Positions 24,690 to 32,875 of a DNA stretch of 49,698 nucleotides are shown here, one piece after another. The translations under genes were made by a program, and so were the position numbers. Within the stretch, counting starts at the first letter, position 1; each line of letters opens with the position of its first letter. This stretch comes from Thermoleophilia bacterium (GTDB taxonomy: Bacteria; Actinomycetota; Thermoleophilia; Gaiellales; JAICJC01), in contig JAICYJ010000019.1 in assembly GCA_025934255.1 (NCBI GenBank), positions 1-49,698 on the forward strand. Reading direction: 5' to 3'. The notes under the pieces are model-generated. The model was given only the letters and a program-made list of their open reading frames with translations, did no database searches and had not been told where the DNA came from.

Positions 24690-25514
24690 CTAGCTGGTGC
24701 GCGCCAGGCGCAGCGGCGGCGCCACGATGTCGCCGATCACGACCACCTGGTCGCGGCCGCGGCGCTTGGCCTCGTAGAGCGCGCGGTCGGCCAGCTCGAA
24801 CAGCTCCTGGGGCGTGCGCGCGTCCACCGGGAATGAGGCGATCCCGGCGCTGGCGCTGATGGCGGGCGCGAAGTCGCGCTGGGAGGTGGGGGCAGGGGTG
24901 AGGTCGGAGATCGCGCGGCGCATGCGCTCGGCCACGATCATGCCGTCGGCGGCGCGGCCCGGCACCAGCACGGCGAACTCCTCGCCGCCGAAGCGGGCGG
25001 CGATGTCGGCGTCGCGCTTCTCCCGCGTGATCGCCTGGCCGACGCCGTTCAGCAGCCGGTTCCCGGCGGCGTGGCCGTGCTGGTCGTTGAAGCTCTTGAA
25101 CCGGTCGAGGTCGAGCATCACCAGCGTCACGCAGCCGCCGTAGCGGCGCACGCGGGCCAGCTCCGAGCGCATCGCCTCCGCGAAGTAGTCGTAGTTGTGC
25201 AGGCCCGTCAGCCGGTCGGTGAAGGAGCGCGCCACCAGCTCACGGCTGTGGCGGCGCCGCTGCGCGTGCAGCGCGCCGTTGATCGCCGCCGCGACCAGCA
25301 GGGCGGCGCGCACGCTCCACGGCACCGGCACTGCAAGCGAGCCGATCGCAACCGCCAGGGCGCCGATCGGCCCGATCGCCGCCGCCGCGCTGACGGCCAG
25401 GACGGCCAACGCCGGACGTGCTGCGACGGGAGCGAGCCAGGCCCCGGCGTAGGCAAGCAACGCGACCATGGCCGCGCCCGCACGAAGGTGTGAACGCTCG
25501 CCAGTGCCCGGCAC
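24690..25514 (-). CDS. Membrane diguanylate cyclase (GGDEF domain, active-site GGEEF)
   Basis: 274 residues from GTG 25514. The N-terminal ~90 residues carry three or four short hydrophobic helices (MVALLAYAGAWLAPVAA, ALAVLAVSAAAAIGPIGALAVAIGSLA). The GGDEF domain begins at RSFTDRLTGLHNYDYFAEAM. The active-site loop is ARFGGEEFAVL, catalytically competent in this family, and RDAD five residues before it is a complete RxxD inhibitory site. It should make c-di-GMP from two GTP, with product feedback. The longer open frame upstream runs into the coiled-coil gene and is discounted. It lies 52 bases after that gene's stop on the same strand, so co-transcription is likely. Confidence 0.88.
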   Translation of the reverse strand: MPGTGERSHLRAGAAMVALLAYAGAWLAPVAARPALAVLAVSAAAAIGPIGALAVAIGSLAVPVPWSVRAALLVAAAINGALHAQRRRHSRELVARSFTDRLTGLHNYDYFAEAMRSELARVRRYGGCVTLVMLDLDRFKSFNDQHGHAAGNRLLNGVGQAITREKRDADIAARFGGEEFAVLVPGRAADGMIVAERMRRAISDLTPAPTSQRDFAPAISASAGIASFPVDARTPQELFELADRALYEAKRRGRDQVVVIGDIVAPPLRLARTS

Positions 25515-25566
25515 AGCAGCACCGTAGCAACGGCTGCGGACGGATCCGGACCGGATCAGAGCTGGT

Positions 25567-27645
25567 TCAGCGGCTCCAGAACTGCAGGCGCTTCTGGGTC
25601 GGATCGATGTCCTCGCGCTTGCTCGGGCGCGGCTCATCGTCGTCATCAGAGCCGGATCCGCCGTTCGAGGCGGAGCTCGAGCCGGCATTCAGCTGCAGCT
25701 TGCGGGCCATCGCGTTCAGGTCGGCCTCACGGCGCTGCAGCGACGTGGACAGCTCGCCCAGCCGGCGCTCCTGCTCCTCGAGCTCGACTTCCCGTTCGCG
25801 CAGCACGACGTGCAGCTCCTCGACCGCCTTCGCGGTGGGCGCCCCGCGAGAGAGCAGGCCCTTCTTGCCGGAACCGGCGTTGGGGTCGTCCGAGACGCGA
25901 CGGACAGCCTCCTCGCGCGCCTGGCGAGCGGCATCGGCGCGGTCCTCGATCTCGGCCATCCGGCGCTGGAGCACCTGGCGCTCGCGCACGACCGCCTCCT
26001 CGGCGTCGCGCAGCGCCTCGCGCTGGGCCTCGAGCTCGGCCTCGACGCGGTCGGCGCGATTGGTGATGCGTGCGATCTCGGCCTCGCGCTCGCTGACGGT
26101 GACCTCGCGCAGCTCCATCGAGTCGTGGCGATCGTCGAGTCCGCGCTCGCGCTCGTCCAGCGTGTCCTGTCGGCGGTCGAGCCGCTGTTCCCGGCGCTCG
26201 ACGTCGCCCTCGGCCAGCGTGATGCGGGCCTCTCGCTCGCGCAGGTCCGCGGCCAGGCGCTCGACCTCGGCCTGTGCCTGCTTCTCGGCGTTGACGAGGG
26301 CGCGCTCGGCGGCCTTGTTCATCCGCTCGGCCTCGCGCGTCATCATGTCGGCCTGGGTGCGGGCGATCCGGACAGCCTCCTCGGCCTCTTCCACAGCGTG
26401 CTGGCGCGCGTCGACATCTGCCAGCTGGGCCTCGACGGCGGCCAGCTTGCGCTCCTTGTCCGACAGGCCCTTGACGCGCTCCTGTGCCTCGGCGACGGCC
26501 TTCTCGGCCTCGTCTCGCTGCTGCTCGAGCTGCTCGTACTGCTCGCGGGCGGCCTCGACCAGCGACTCGGCCTCGGCGATGCGCCCGTCGGCGCTCGCCA
26601 GTGCCTCCTGCTTCTCTGCCAGCGCCTGCTCGGCCTGCTCGACCTCGAGCGCCCGGGCCTCGATCGAGGACAGCCGCTGCTCCAGGTCGGCCAGCTGCCG
26701 GGATCGCTCCTCGACTGCCTTCACGGCCTCCTGAGCTTCGGCGGAGCGGCGATCGCTCTCGGCCTTGATCTCGGTCAGGCGTGATTCCGCCGCCTGGATC
26801 TGGGCCTCGCGGCCCTCCAGCGCCTGGGTGGCCTCGGCCAGCGTGGTGTGGGCCGCAGCCAGCTCGTCGGCCTGACGCAGCAGGTCGCTCTCGCGCTGCT
26901 TGCCGGCGGCGTTCTCCTCCTCCGCCTTGGCAAGAGCCGCGGCCGCCTCCTGCTCGCGCTTGAGCAGCGCCTGCTCGCGGTCGGCAAGGGTGGTCTCGGT
27001 CTGCCGCACCTGGGCCTCGCGCTCGTCCAGATCGGCGCGGGCGCCGTCCAGGTGCAGCTCCTTCTGCTGCAGAACCTGCTCGACCTTGACGGCTCGATGC
27101 TCGCGATCCTCCAGCTCCGCCTGGCGGGCGTCCACCGACCGCACGGCGCTGCTGTCCTCGTCGGCGGTGGCGGCCGCCAGCTGCTGCTCCAGTGAGGCGA
27201 TCGTCTGCTCGAGCTCGGCCAGCTGCCGCTGCTTGGCTCCGCTGGGCTTGGCCTGGGCGGCTTCGGCAGCAGCCTGCTCGCGCGCCTCAAGCTCGGCGGC
27301 CATCTGCTCCAGGGCGGCCTCGCGGGCGGCGAGGGCGCGCTCGCGCTCCTCGAGATCGGGGCTGGAGTGGGGGGCGCCGTCGGCGATGCCCTCGCTGACC
27401 GTGATCGAGGCCTCGCGCTTGGCCAGCTCCTTCTCGCGGCGGGCCAGCCGGGCCTCCCGCTCGGCGAACACGACCTTGGCCTGCTCCTGCAGGGCGGCCT
27501 GCTCGCGGCGGATCCTGTCCTCGGCGTCCTGGAGCGACTTGACACGCTGCTCCATCGCGCGCCGCAGGCCGCCTGCGCCGGCCTCGGCTTCGTCGCGCTC
27601 GGGCTCGGGCTCGATCTCGGTGCCGTCGGTATCCGCGTCGCTCAT
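25567..27645 (-). CDS. Long coiled-coil protein of unknown function
   Basis: 692 residues, extremely rich in Glu, Ala, Arg, Gln and Leu. An acidic N-terminus (DADTDGTEIEPEPERDEAEAG) precedes an almost unbroken predicted coiled coil from about residue 30 to 600. It contains recurrent units around LEEREREL/EAREQAA and few helix breakers. The tail is Ser/Gly/Asp-rich (SASNGGSGSDDDDEPRPSKRED). There is no ATPase head, so it is not an SMC protein, and no DivIVA signature at the N-terminus. It resembles cytoskeletal or scaffold proteins such as FilP in general form only. The downstream gene on the same strand is a diguanylate cyclase. ATG start, with AGAGGG about ten bases upstream. Confidence 0.75.
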   Translation of the reverse strand: MSDADTDGTEIEPEPERDEAEAGAGGLRRAMEQRVKSLQDAEDRIRREQAALQEQAKVVFAEREARLARREKELAKREASITVSEGIADGAPHSSPDLEERERALAAREAALEQMAAELEAREQAAAEAAQAKPSGAKQRQLAELEQTIASLEQQLAAATADEDSSAVRSVDARQAELEDREHRAVKVEQVLQQKELHLDGARADLDEREAQVRQTETTLADREQALLKREQEAAAALAKAEEENAAGKQRESDLLRQADELAAAHTTLAEATQALEGREAQIQAAESRLTEIKAESDRRSAEAQEAVKAVEERSRQLADLEQRLSSIEARALEVEQAEQALAEKQEALASADGRIAEAESLVEAAREQYEQLEQQRDEAEKAVAEAQERVKGLSDKERKLAAVEAQLADVDARQHAVEEAEEAVRIARTQADMMTREAERMNKAAERALVNAEKQAQAEVERLAADLREREARITLAEGDVERREQRLDRRQDTLDERERGLDDRHDSMELREVTVSEREAEIARITNRADRVEAELEAQREALRDAEEAVVRERQVLQRRMAEIEDRADAARQAREEAVRRVSDDPNAGSGKKGLLSRGAPTAKAVEELHVVLREREVELEEQERRLGELSTSLQRREADLNAMARKLQLNAGSSSASNGGSGSDDDDEPRPSKREDIDPTQKRLQFWSR

Positions 27646-28265
27646 TGAATGCCTACCCTCTTACCCGTCGGAGAACAGTGGTGGACCAGTGACCCTTTAA
27701 AGGTGGTATCGGACGCCAGGGGGCCCGCCTTGAGGGGTTGAGTAGGAGTGGGCGAGGGTACCCGGAATGGTGATCGCCAGCGGGCGGACCACGGCCGATA
27801 CTGAGAAGGCACACAGCGAGCGCAGCCTTCGCCTTCGTGGGCAGGTGCAGGCGCCTCGCCGATATCCGGCCGTTGGCCGGCTTATTCCGACCGGCGGGCG
27901 CGTGGCTCCAGCGCCCGCCGGATTCGTTCCGGGGTGGGAGTGGTGGCAGAACGCGAAAACGCCCTCCGAGGGAGGGCGCATTTCGAACCGCAGAGGGATT
28001 CTGCATCGGCTTTGCCCCTGCCCCGACGAAGCGGGGAGCAGGGATCAACGTGGGCTGTGGAGAAAACTCTTGGCAGCCCCCGGCCGCATCCGGCTATCAA
28101 GCTTTCAAGTTCGATGCCGATATGGCCGATGCTGAGAATCAGACGGATTTACCAGATCTTCGAAGACATGATGCTCCCTCGCTCGAGTGAGTGGGGTGTC
28201 CCCCGATTGGGGGAGAAGATACACACTTGGCAGAGGAATGTCAAGTATTGACCGCAGGAGCGTGT
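27646..28265. other. 620-base divergent intergenic region with several strong hairpins
   Basis: No convincing gene on either strand. Four stems stand out: CCGGCGGGCGC/GCGCCCGCCGG (27891-27921, 11 pairs); GCCCTCC/GGAGGGC (27961-27977, three-base loop, T-rich on the minus side); CCCTGCCCCG with CGGGG-A-GCAGGG (about 28016-28042, one bulge); and TCCCCC/GGGGGA (28199-28214). The element GGCCGATACTGAGAA (about 27793) recurs as GGCCGATGCTGAGAA (about 28124). It may hold the divergent promoters, a long structured leader for the HD-GYP gene, or a small RNA. I could not match it to a c-di-GMP riboswitch consensus. Confidence 0.5.
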
Positions 28266-29654
28266 GTGCCCGCTGATAACTTGACGCGTATCCGCATCTT
28301 CGCAGGCGGTCTGACCGCGCTCGCGGTGGCCGGCGTCGCGCTGGGACTCGCCGCGCACGACCTCGGTCGCTGGCAGGTACTGGTCGTTCTGGGCGCCGTC
28401 GCCTGGATCGCGGAGGGGCGCGCGATGCCGGTCACGCAGAAGCTCGAGCTGTCGGTGTCCTTCATCCCGATCGTGCTGGCCGCGGTGCTGTTCGGGCCGG
28501 CGGCCGGCGGCCTGGTGGGCCTGGCCGGGATGCTGGGCGACCGGCGCGGCCCGTGGGAGCGGTTCGCGATCTGGGCGTCGTCACGGTCGCTGGCCGGCGT
28601 GGTGGCAGGCTGGGCGGCGTTGTGGGTGGGGGATACGGTCGGGCAGAGCACGCTGCTGGAGGTGCTGGCGGTGACGCTGGCGGCTGCGATCGGGTACATC
28701 TCGATCGACCTGCTGTCGACGATGGTCGTGGGCCACCTGCGCGGGATCATGACGCCGCGCCAGGTGTGGGGGCAGTTGCGGGCGGCGGAATCGCTGACGA
28801 TGGCGTTGTACACGCCGCTGACGGCGCTGTACGCCTACGCCTACCAGGGCAGCGGTGCGGTGGTGCTGGCGTTCGTCGCGATCCCGCTGCTGGCGGCGCA
28901 CCTCAGCTACAGCCTCTATGCGCGCCAGGGCCAGCTGATCGACCAGCTGACGGCGAGCAACTCCAGCTTCGAGGACGCCAACCGGCGCCTGCGGCGCGTG
29001 AACCTGAGCTTCGCGGCGGCGATGGTGCGTGCGCTGGACGCGCGAGACGCGTACACGGCGGGCCACTCCGCCACCGTGGCCGTCTACTCGCGCGACATCG
29101 CCCGCGAGATGGGGATGGACGACCGCGAGGTGGATCTGGTGCACCTGACGGGGCTGGTGCACGACATCGGCAAGATCGGCGTGCGGGCCGAGGTGCTGGA
29201 GAAGACGTCGGCGCTGAACGACACCGAGTGGGCCGAGATGCGCCGGCACTCCGAGATCGGCGCCAACATCCTGATCGAGGTGGAGGACTACCAGGAGGTG
29301 GCGCGGATCGTGCGCTCTCACCACGAGCGCGTGGACGGCGCCGGATATCCGGACGGCCTGGCGCGGGATGAGATCCCGTTTCTGGCGCGGATCATCGCGG
29401 TGGCCGACGCCTACAACGCGATGACGACGATCCGGCCCTACCGCAATGCGATGACGCCCGAGGTGGCGATCCAGCAGCTGGTCAACGGGCGCGGCAGCCA
29501 GTTCCAGGCGGACATGGTGGATGCCTTCGTGCGCGTGCTGGAGCGGGAGCCCGAGGCCTACCGGCTGGGCGTCAAGCCTGACTTCTCGCTGGAGTCGATG
29601 CAGCATCCCGAGCTGACCCCGCGAGCGCCGCGCCTGCGACACGCGGCCGCCTGA
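28266..29654 (+). CDS. Membrane HD-GYP domain protein (putative c-di-GMP phosphodiesterase)
   Basis: 462 residues. The N-terminal ~215 residues contain six or seven membrane helices (MASE-like sensory region). A short linker helix (LTASNSSFEDANRRLRRVN) leads to an HD-GYP domain: His267 in GHSATVAVYSRDIA, HDIGK at 299-303, HHE from 352 and the signature DGAGYP just after, then ARIIAVADAYNAMTTIRPYR. These are the residues that bind the metal centre and hydrolyse c-di-GMP to pGpG or GMP. The GTG at 28266 is supported by AGGAG five bases upstream; longer frames have no such support. It is divergent from the coiled-coil/cyclase pair. Confidence 0.88.
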   Translation: MPADNLTRIRIFAGGLTALAVAGVALGLAAHDLGRWQVLVVLGAVAWIAEGRAMPVTQKLELSVSFIPIVLAAVLFGPAAGGLVGLAGMLGDRRGPWERFAIWASSRSLAGVVAGWAALWVGDTVGQSTLLEVLAVTLAAAIGYISIDLLSTMVVGHLRGIMTPRQVWGQLRAAESLTMALYTPLTALYAYAYQGSGAVVLAFVAIPLLAAHLSYSLYARQGQLIDQLTASNSSFEDANRRLRRVNLSFAAAMVRALDARDAYTAGHSATVAVYSRDIAREMGMDDREVDLVHLTGLVHDIGKIGVRAEVLEKTSALNDTEWAEMRRHSEIGANILIEVEDYQEVARIVRSHHERVDGAGYPDGLARDEIPFLARIIAVADAYNAMTTIRPYRNAMTPEVAIQQLVNGRGSQFQADMVDAFVRVLEREPEAYRLGVKPDFSLESMQHPELTPRAPRLRHAAA

Positions 29655-30085
29655 CGGCCCGCTTCCAATACTGCCGCACCCTCTCGCACGAGCCGGACAC
29701 CTCGACCCGCGCCACCGAAACTACACAGCTCAACCATGCGGGTGCGGCTGTGACAGACCATCACAAACCCGTGCCGGAACGCCACGGTGCCCGCCTCGTA
29801 GTCAAACCCCTGAGCGAGCGACCAAGAGCGGTTGAAGCAGGCCGAATCGGCCCAACCAGGCGGTTCGCCGAGTCGGCCGAGGGCGAGGTGGCGGTCGCCG
29901 TGATCTTCGTCGGGATGATCCGCCGGACCGGTCGGGCAGGCGTGACGAGATGCCGACGCCGGGCGGGTGCGATAGTGTCATAAATAGGTCGTCGACCGCG
30001 AGGATGTCACGACGGCGAAGCCGGGTGTCAACGGTGGGGGAAACCGCTCAAGCGCCTCCCGTTGCATCCCGATACTGAAAAACGC
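29655..30085. other. Gene-free stretch of about 430 bases
   Basis: One open frame (29750-29983) has arginine-rich, low-quality composition and no ribosome site; I do not accept it as a gene. Near the right end, GATAGT and CATAAAT resemble promoter elements. GATACT (30071-30076) is the likely -10 for the next gene. Confidence 0.4.
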
Positions 30086-30817
30086 ATGGATGAGCCGACC
30101 CTGATCCAGGTGATCGCGCAGGTTGCGCGTGAGCTGGCCGCGCCGGAGGCCGACGAGGCGTCGCTCGAGGCCGCACTCGTGCACGTCCGCGAGCAGACCG
30201 GTGCAGAGGTCTCGTTCGACGACGAGCAGCGCGTCGTCGTGCGCTGGCCGGCCGGCGGCGGAGACCCCGCCCAGGTCGCATTCGAGCAGGCTCTGGGCGA
30301 CGTGCTGGCGCTTGCCCGCGAGGCGATCGGGCGTGACAGCGACGTGACGCTCAACCCGCAGAGCTTTCTGGCCGAGCTCGACCGGTGCGCGTCGGCCGCC
30401 CGCTGGCGCGACCGCCAGCTCAGCCTCTGCGTCTTCGACGTCGAGGGCCTGACCCTCGGCCCGGGCATCGACGAGTCGCGCCTGGTTGAGCTGGTGGGCG
30501 CGACCGCCCGGCGGTCGGTCCGCCAGGGTGACGTGGTCGGCCACCTCGGCGCCGGCCGGTTCGCGCTGTTGTTCCCGCGCGCCGGCACCTTCGAGGCCCG
30601 CGCCGCGTTCAAGCGCGTGCGCGACCACCTGGGAGAGCTGAACATCGACGGTGACGGCGTCAGCTGCGCCCAGGCCGGCTTCGCCGAGCTGGACGAGGAC
30701 GGAACCCAGGATCTGCTGGCGGCGGCACTGGAGCGCCTGCGAACCGCGCGGGTGCGCCACGCCTACACCGGGCCGATCGGCCCCGGCAGCCCGCCGACCA
30801 CACCGCTGGCCGGCTAG
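30086..30817 (+). CDS. Degenerate GGDEF protein with intact I-site (likely c-di-GMP receptor)
   Basis: 243 residues, soluble. After a ~90-residue N-terminal domain, the sequence follows the GGDEF fold: LNPQSFLAELDRCASAARWRDRQLSLCVFDVEGL, then ARRSVRQGDVVGHLGAGRFALLFPRAG. The catalytic motif is GAGRF (residues 155-159) instead of GGDEF, so cyclase activity is unlikely. The RxxD inhibitory site is preserved at the right spacing (RQGD, 146-149). Degenerate GGDEF proteins with an intact I-site, such as PopA and PelD, act as c-di-GMP receptors. Start ATG 30086 follows GATACT by nine bases. It is 431 bases after the HD-GYP gene. Confidence 0.72.
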   Translation: MDEPTLIQVIAQVARELAAPEADEASLEAALVHVREQTGAEVSFDDEQRVVVRWPAGGGDPAQVAFEQALGDVLALAREAIGRDSDVTLNPQSFLAELDRCASAARWRDRQLSLCVFDVEGLTLGPGIDESRLVELVGATARRSVRQGDVVGHLGAGRFALLFPRAGTFEARAAFKRVRDHLGELNIDGDGVSCAQAGFAELDEDGTQDLLAAALERLRTARVRHAYTGPIGPGSPPTTPLAG

Positions 30818-30913
30818 CCCGGGCCCGCCGCCGTACCCTGGCGCGGGGGTACCCGTTCACGGTCATTCATCTTCAACTTGTCATAACCAGCATTATCGTG
30901 CGTGGAGCGAGAA

Positions 30914-31888
30914 TCACGGTTTCAGGGGCGCAGGCCCCGGTGGCGGGCCGGGCGGCGACTGGTGCGACACCCGCGCCTTCCAGGGCAGCCGGCGCAGCAT
31001 CAGGGTGATGCAGATGGCGCCCAGGATCGCCGTCGTGATCGTGACCGCGAACTGCATGCCGACGCTGAACGACAGCACCGCCGAGCGCGACGCCTTGCCG
31101 CTGAACATGTAGAGCAGCAGCGCCTGCTGCGGCCCGGCGCCGCCCGGCGTCAGCGGCATCAGCGTGGCGATGCTGCCGGCCGATAGCGCCAGCGCCGCGT
31201 CCGGCAGTCCGGCCGGCACGTGGAACGCCTCCAGGAAGAAGTACATACCGAGCACCCGGCAGGCCCATCCCAGCGCCTGCAGGCTGACCACGCCGCGCAG
31301 GTACCGCTCCGGCGTCCGCAGGATCGCAAGGCCGTCCTTTACACGTTCCCAGAAGCGGTTCACGTGCCCCTCGATCCAGGTCATCGCGAACGCCAGCGCG
31401 ATCAGCAGCCCGGCCAGCACGAATGCCAGCAGCCGCCCGTGGCCGGCGAAGAACGACCACTCGAACGCGCCCAGGTGACCCTTCAGCTGCGGTGTGCCGG
31501 GAATCAGCCCGCGGCTGAACGCCATCAGGAGCAGCGCCGAGCCCACGAACATGTCGAACAGCGTTTCGGCGATCAGGCTGCTGGCGATGGTTGGATACGG
31601 CGACTCGGGCACGCTGCGGTGCACCAGGAACAGCTTCATGACATCGCCGCCGCGCGCCGGCACGACCGCGTTCACGCCGGCACCCGCCAGGTACGCCCCG
31701 GTGACCGTGCGCCATCGCACGCGCCGCCCCGGGAGCGCCGCGATCAGGATGTTGCGCCAGGCCGTTGCCCGCAGCACCAGGTTCGCCACCTGGAACCCGA
31801 TCGCGATCAGGAGCGCGCCGAATCCAACCTCAGACAGCTGATCGGCGAAGGTGGTGGTTGCATTCCAGAAGTCGTGAACTGAGTCCAC
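30914..31888 (-). CDS. LPG-synthase-TM/flippase-like membrane protein (paralogue 1)
   Basis: 324 residues with about eight membrane helices, of the lysylphosphatidylglycerol synthase transmembrane (UPF0104/AglD-like) family. Typical blocks: [53 protein letters not shown] and, near the end, AGSIATLMPLTPGGAGPQQALLLYMFSG. The soluble aminoacyl-transferase domain of MprF is absent, so this is the membrane module only, possibly a lipid flippase or carrier-lipid protein. The C-terminal tail is proline-rich. The next gene upstream is a clear paralogue. A separate promoter (TTGACC-N16-CACACT, 31922-31895) lies between them, six bases before the GTG. Confidence 0.82.
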   Translation of the reverse strand: MDSVHDFWNATTTFADQLSEVGFGALLIAIGFQVANLVLRATAWRNILIAALPGRRVRWRTVTGAYLAGAGVNAVVPARGGDVMKLFLVHRSVPESPYPTIASSLIAETLFDMFVGSALLLMAFSRGLIPGTPQLKGHLGAFEWSFFAGHGRLLAFVLAGLLIALAFAMTWIEGHVNRFWERVKDGLAILRTPERYLRGVVSLQALGWACRVLGMYFFLEAFHVPAGLPDAALALSAGSIATLMPLTPGGAGPQQALLLYMFSGKASRSAVLSFSVGMQFAVTITTAILGAICITLMLRRLPWKARVSHQSPPGPPPGPAPLKP

Positions 31889-31894
31889 ATATGA

Positions 31895-31922
31895 AGTGTG
31901 CCACCCTGCTCCGCCGGGTCAA
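31895..31922 (-). promoter_or_regulatory. Promoter TTGACC-N16-CACACT for flippase-like paralogue 1
   Basis: On the minus strand TTGACC (31922-31917), 16 bases, CACACT (31900-31895), then six bases to the GTG at 31888. The -35 overlaps the stop codon of the upstream paralogue. The spacing implies a leaderless message. Confidence 0.5.
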
Positions 31923-32875
31923 TCACCACTGACGGCAGGGGCCGGCACCGCCACCGGCACCAGCACCGGAGCCGGCTCGACCGGCGCGGGCACCCGCATC
32001 CGCCACGGCACCCTGCCCAGCATGAACGCCATGCAGGCGCCGCCCAGCGTCACGTTCACGACCGTGATCACCAGCTGTGTGCCCAGGCTGAACGACAGCA
32101 CCGCGGCCGGAGCCGCCACGCCCGCCAGCAACACCACCAGCAGCGCCTGCTGGGTGCCGACGCCTCCCGGCGTCAGCGGCACCAGCGTGGTCACGCTCCC
32201 CGCCAGCAGCGCCAGCGCCGCGTGGTTCATCTGCCCGTCGATGTGGAAGGCGTGCAGGAAGCAGTACATCGCCAGCACCCGCAGCATCCAGGCCGTCACC
32301 TGCGGCAGCGCCACGCGCACCAGGTAGGCACGCGGCGACGCCAGGATCGCGAACCCGCGCCGCGCCTCCGCCAGCGCGGCCGCCGCCCGGTCGCGTACCA
32401 GGCACGCCACCACCACCAGCGCGACCGGCACCGCCAGCGCCGCAGCGATCAGCGTCCACGACCCGCCCGGGAGCTGCGTCCTCAGCAGCTGGAACGGCAG
32501 CGCGCCGGTCGACACGGCCCACACGATCAGGCCGGCCCCGATCAGCGTGTCCAGCAGCGTTTCCACCAGCAGGCTGGACGCGATCGTGGGACAACATGCC
32601 CCCGGCACCGCCCGCGTGGCCAGCACCACGCGCGCCACGTCACCGCCACGGGCGGGAATCACGTTGTTCACGCCCGTGCCGGCCAGGTAGGCCCCGGTCA
32701 CGCCCCGCCACGGCGCCCGCCGGGACGGCACCGCCGCCGACAGCACCGACCACCAGGCCGTGGCCCGCAGCAGCAGGCCCGCCACGTGCAGTGCGACCGC
32801 GACCACCAGCAGCGTCACGCTGATGTGTGACAGCCGCGAAGCGAAGGTCTCGGCGGCCGCCGCGAGCGTGTTCAC
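31919..32875 (-). CDS. LPG-synthase-TM/flippase-like membrane protein (paralogue 2)
   Basis: 318 residues, same family and topology as the gene downstream. Matching blocks are [53 protein letters not shown] and [28 protein letters not shown]. The pair appears to be a tandem duplication that has since diverged. GTG at 32875 overlaps the stop of the sigma factor gene (GTGA), so its translation is probably coupled to the sigma factor. Likely a membrane carrier or flippase for a lipid or polyprenyl-linked substrate; substrate unknown. Confidence 0.82.
   Translation of the reverse strand: MNTLAAAAETFASRLSHISVTLLVVAVALHVAGLLLRATAWWSVLSAAVPSRRAPWRGVTGAYLAGTGVNNVIPARGGDVARVVLATRAVPGACCPTIASSLLVETLLDTLIGAGLIVWAVSTGALPFQLLRTQLPGGSWTLIAAALAVPVALVVVACLVRDRAAAALAEARRGFAILASPRAYLVRVALPQVTAWMLRVLAMYCFLHAFHIDGQMNHAALALLAGSVTTLVPLTPGGVGTQQALLVVLLAGVAAPAAVLSFSLGTQLVITVVNVTLGGACMAFMLGRVPWRMRVPAPVEPAPVLVPVAVPAPAVSGD

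Noticed and set aside
25515..25688. Longer N-terminus for the GGDEF protein
   Set aside because: It overlaps the coiled-coil gene's 3' end, is Ser/Arg/Ala-rich, and GTG 25514 leaves the membrane helices intact.
27793..27808. A second sigma-28-like -10 (GGCCGATACTGAG)
   Set aside because: There is no TAAA-like element 15 bases upstream, unlike the site at 28097-28123.
27646..28265. c-di-GMP (GEMM) riboswitch before the HD-GYP gene
   Set aside because: The hallmark GGGACGCAAAGC and tetraloop-receptor pieces of known c-di-GMP riboswitches are not present.
29750..29983. A 77-codon open frame after the HD-GYP gene
   Set aside because: Arg/Gly/Ala-rich with no ribosome site, promoter or domain; consistent with chance in GC-rich DNA.
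30048..30076. Sigma-28-like promoter for the degenerate GGDEF gene
   Set aside because: The hexamer GATACT fits the ordinary leaderless -10 pattern seen in many genes here; the -35 match is weak and the spacing is off by one.
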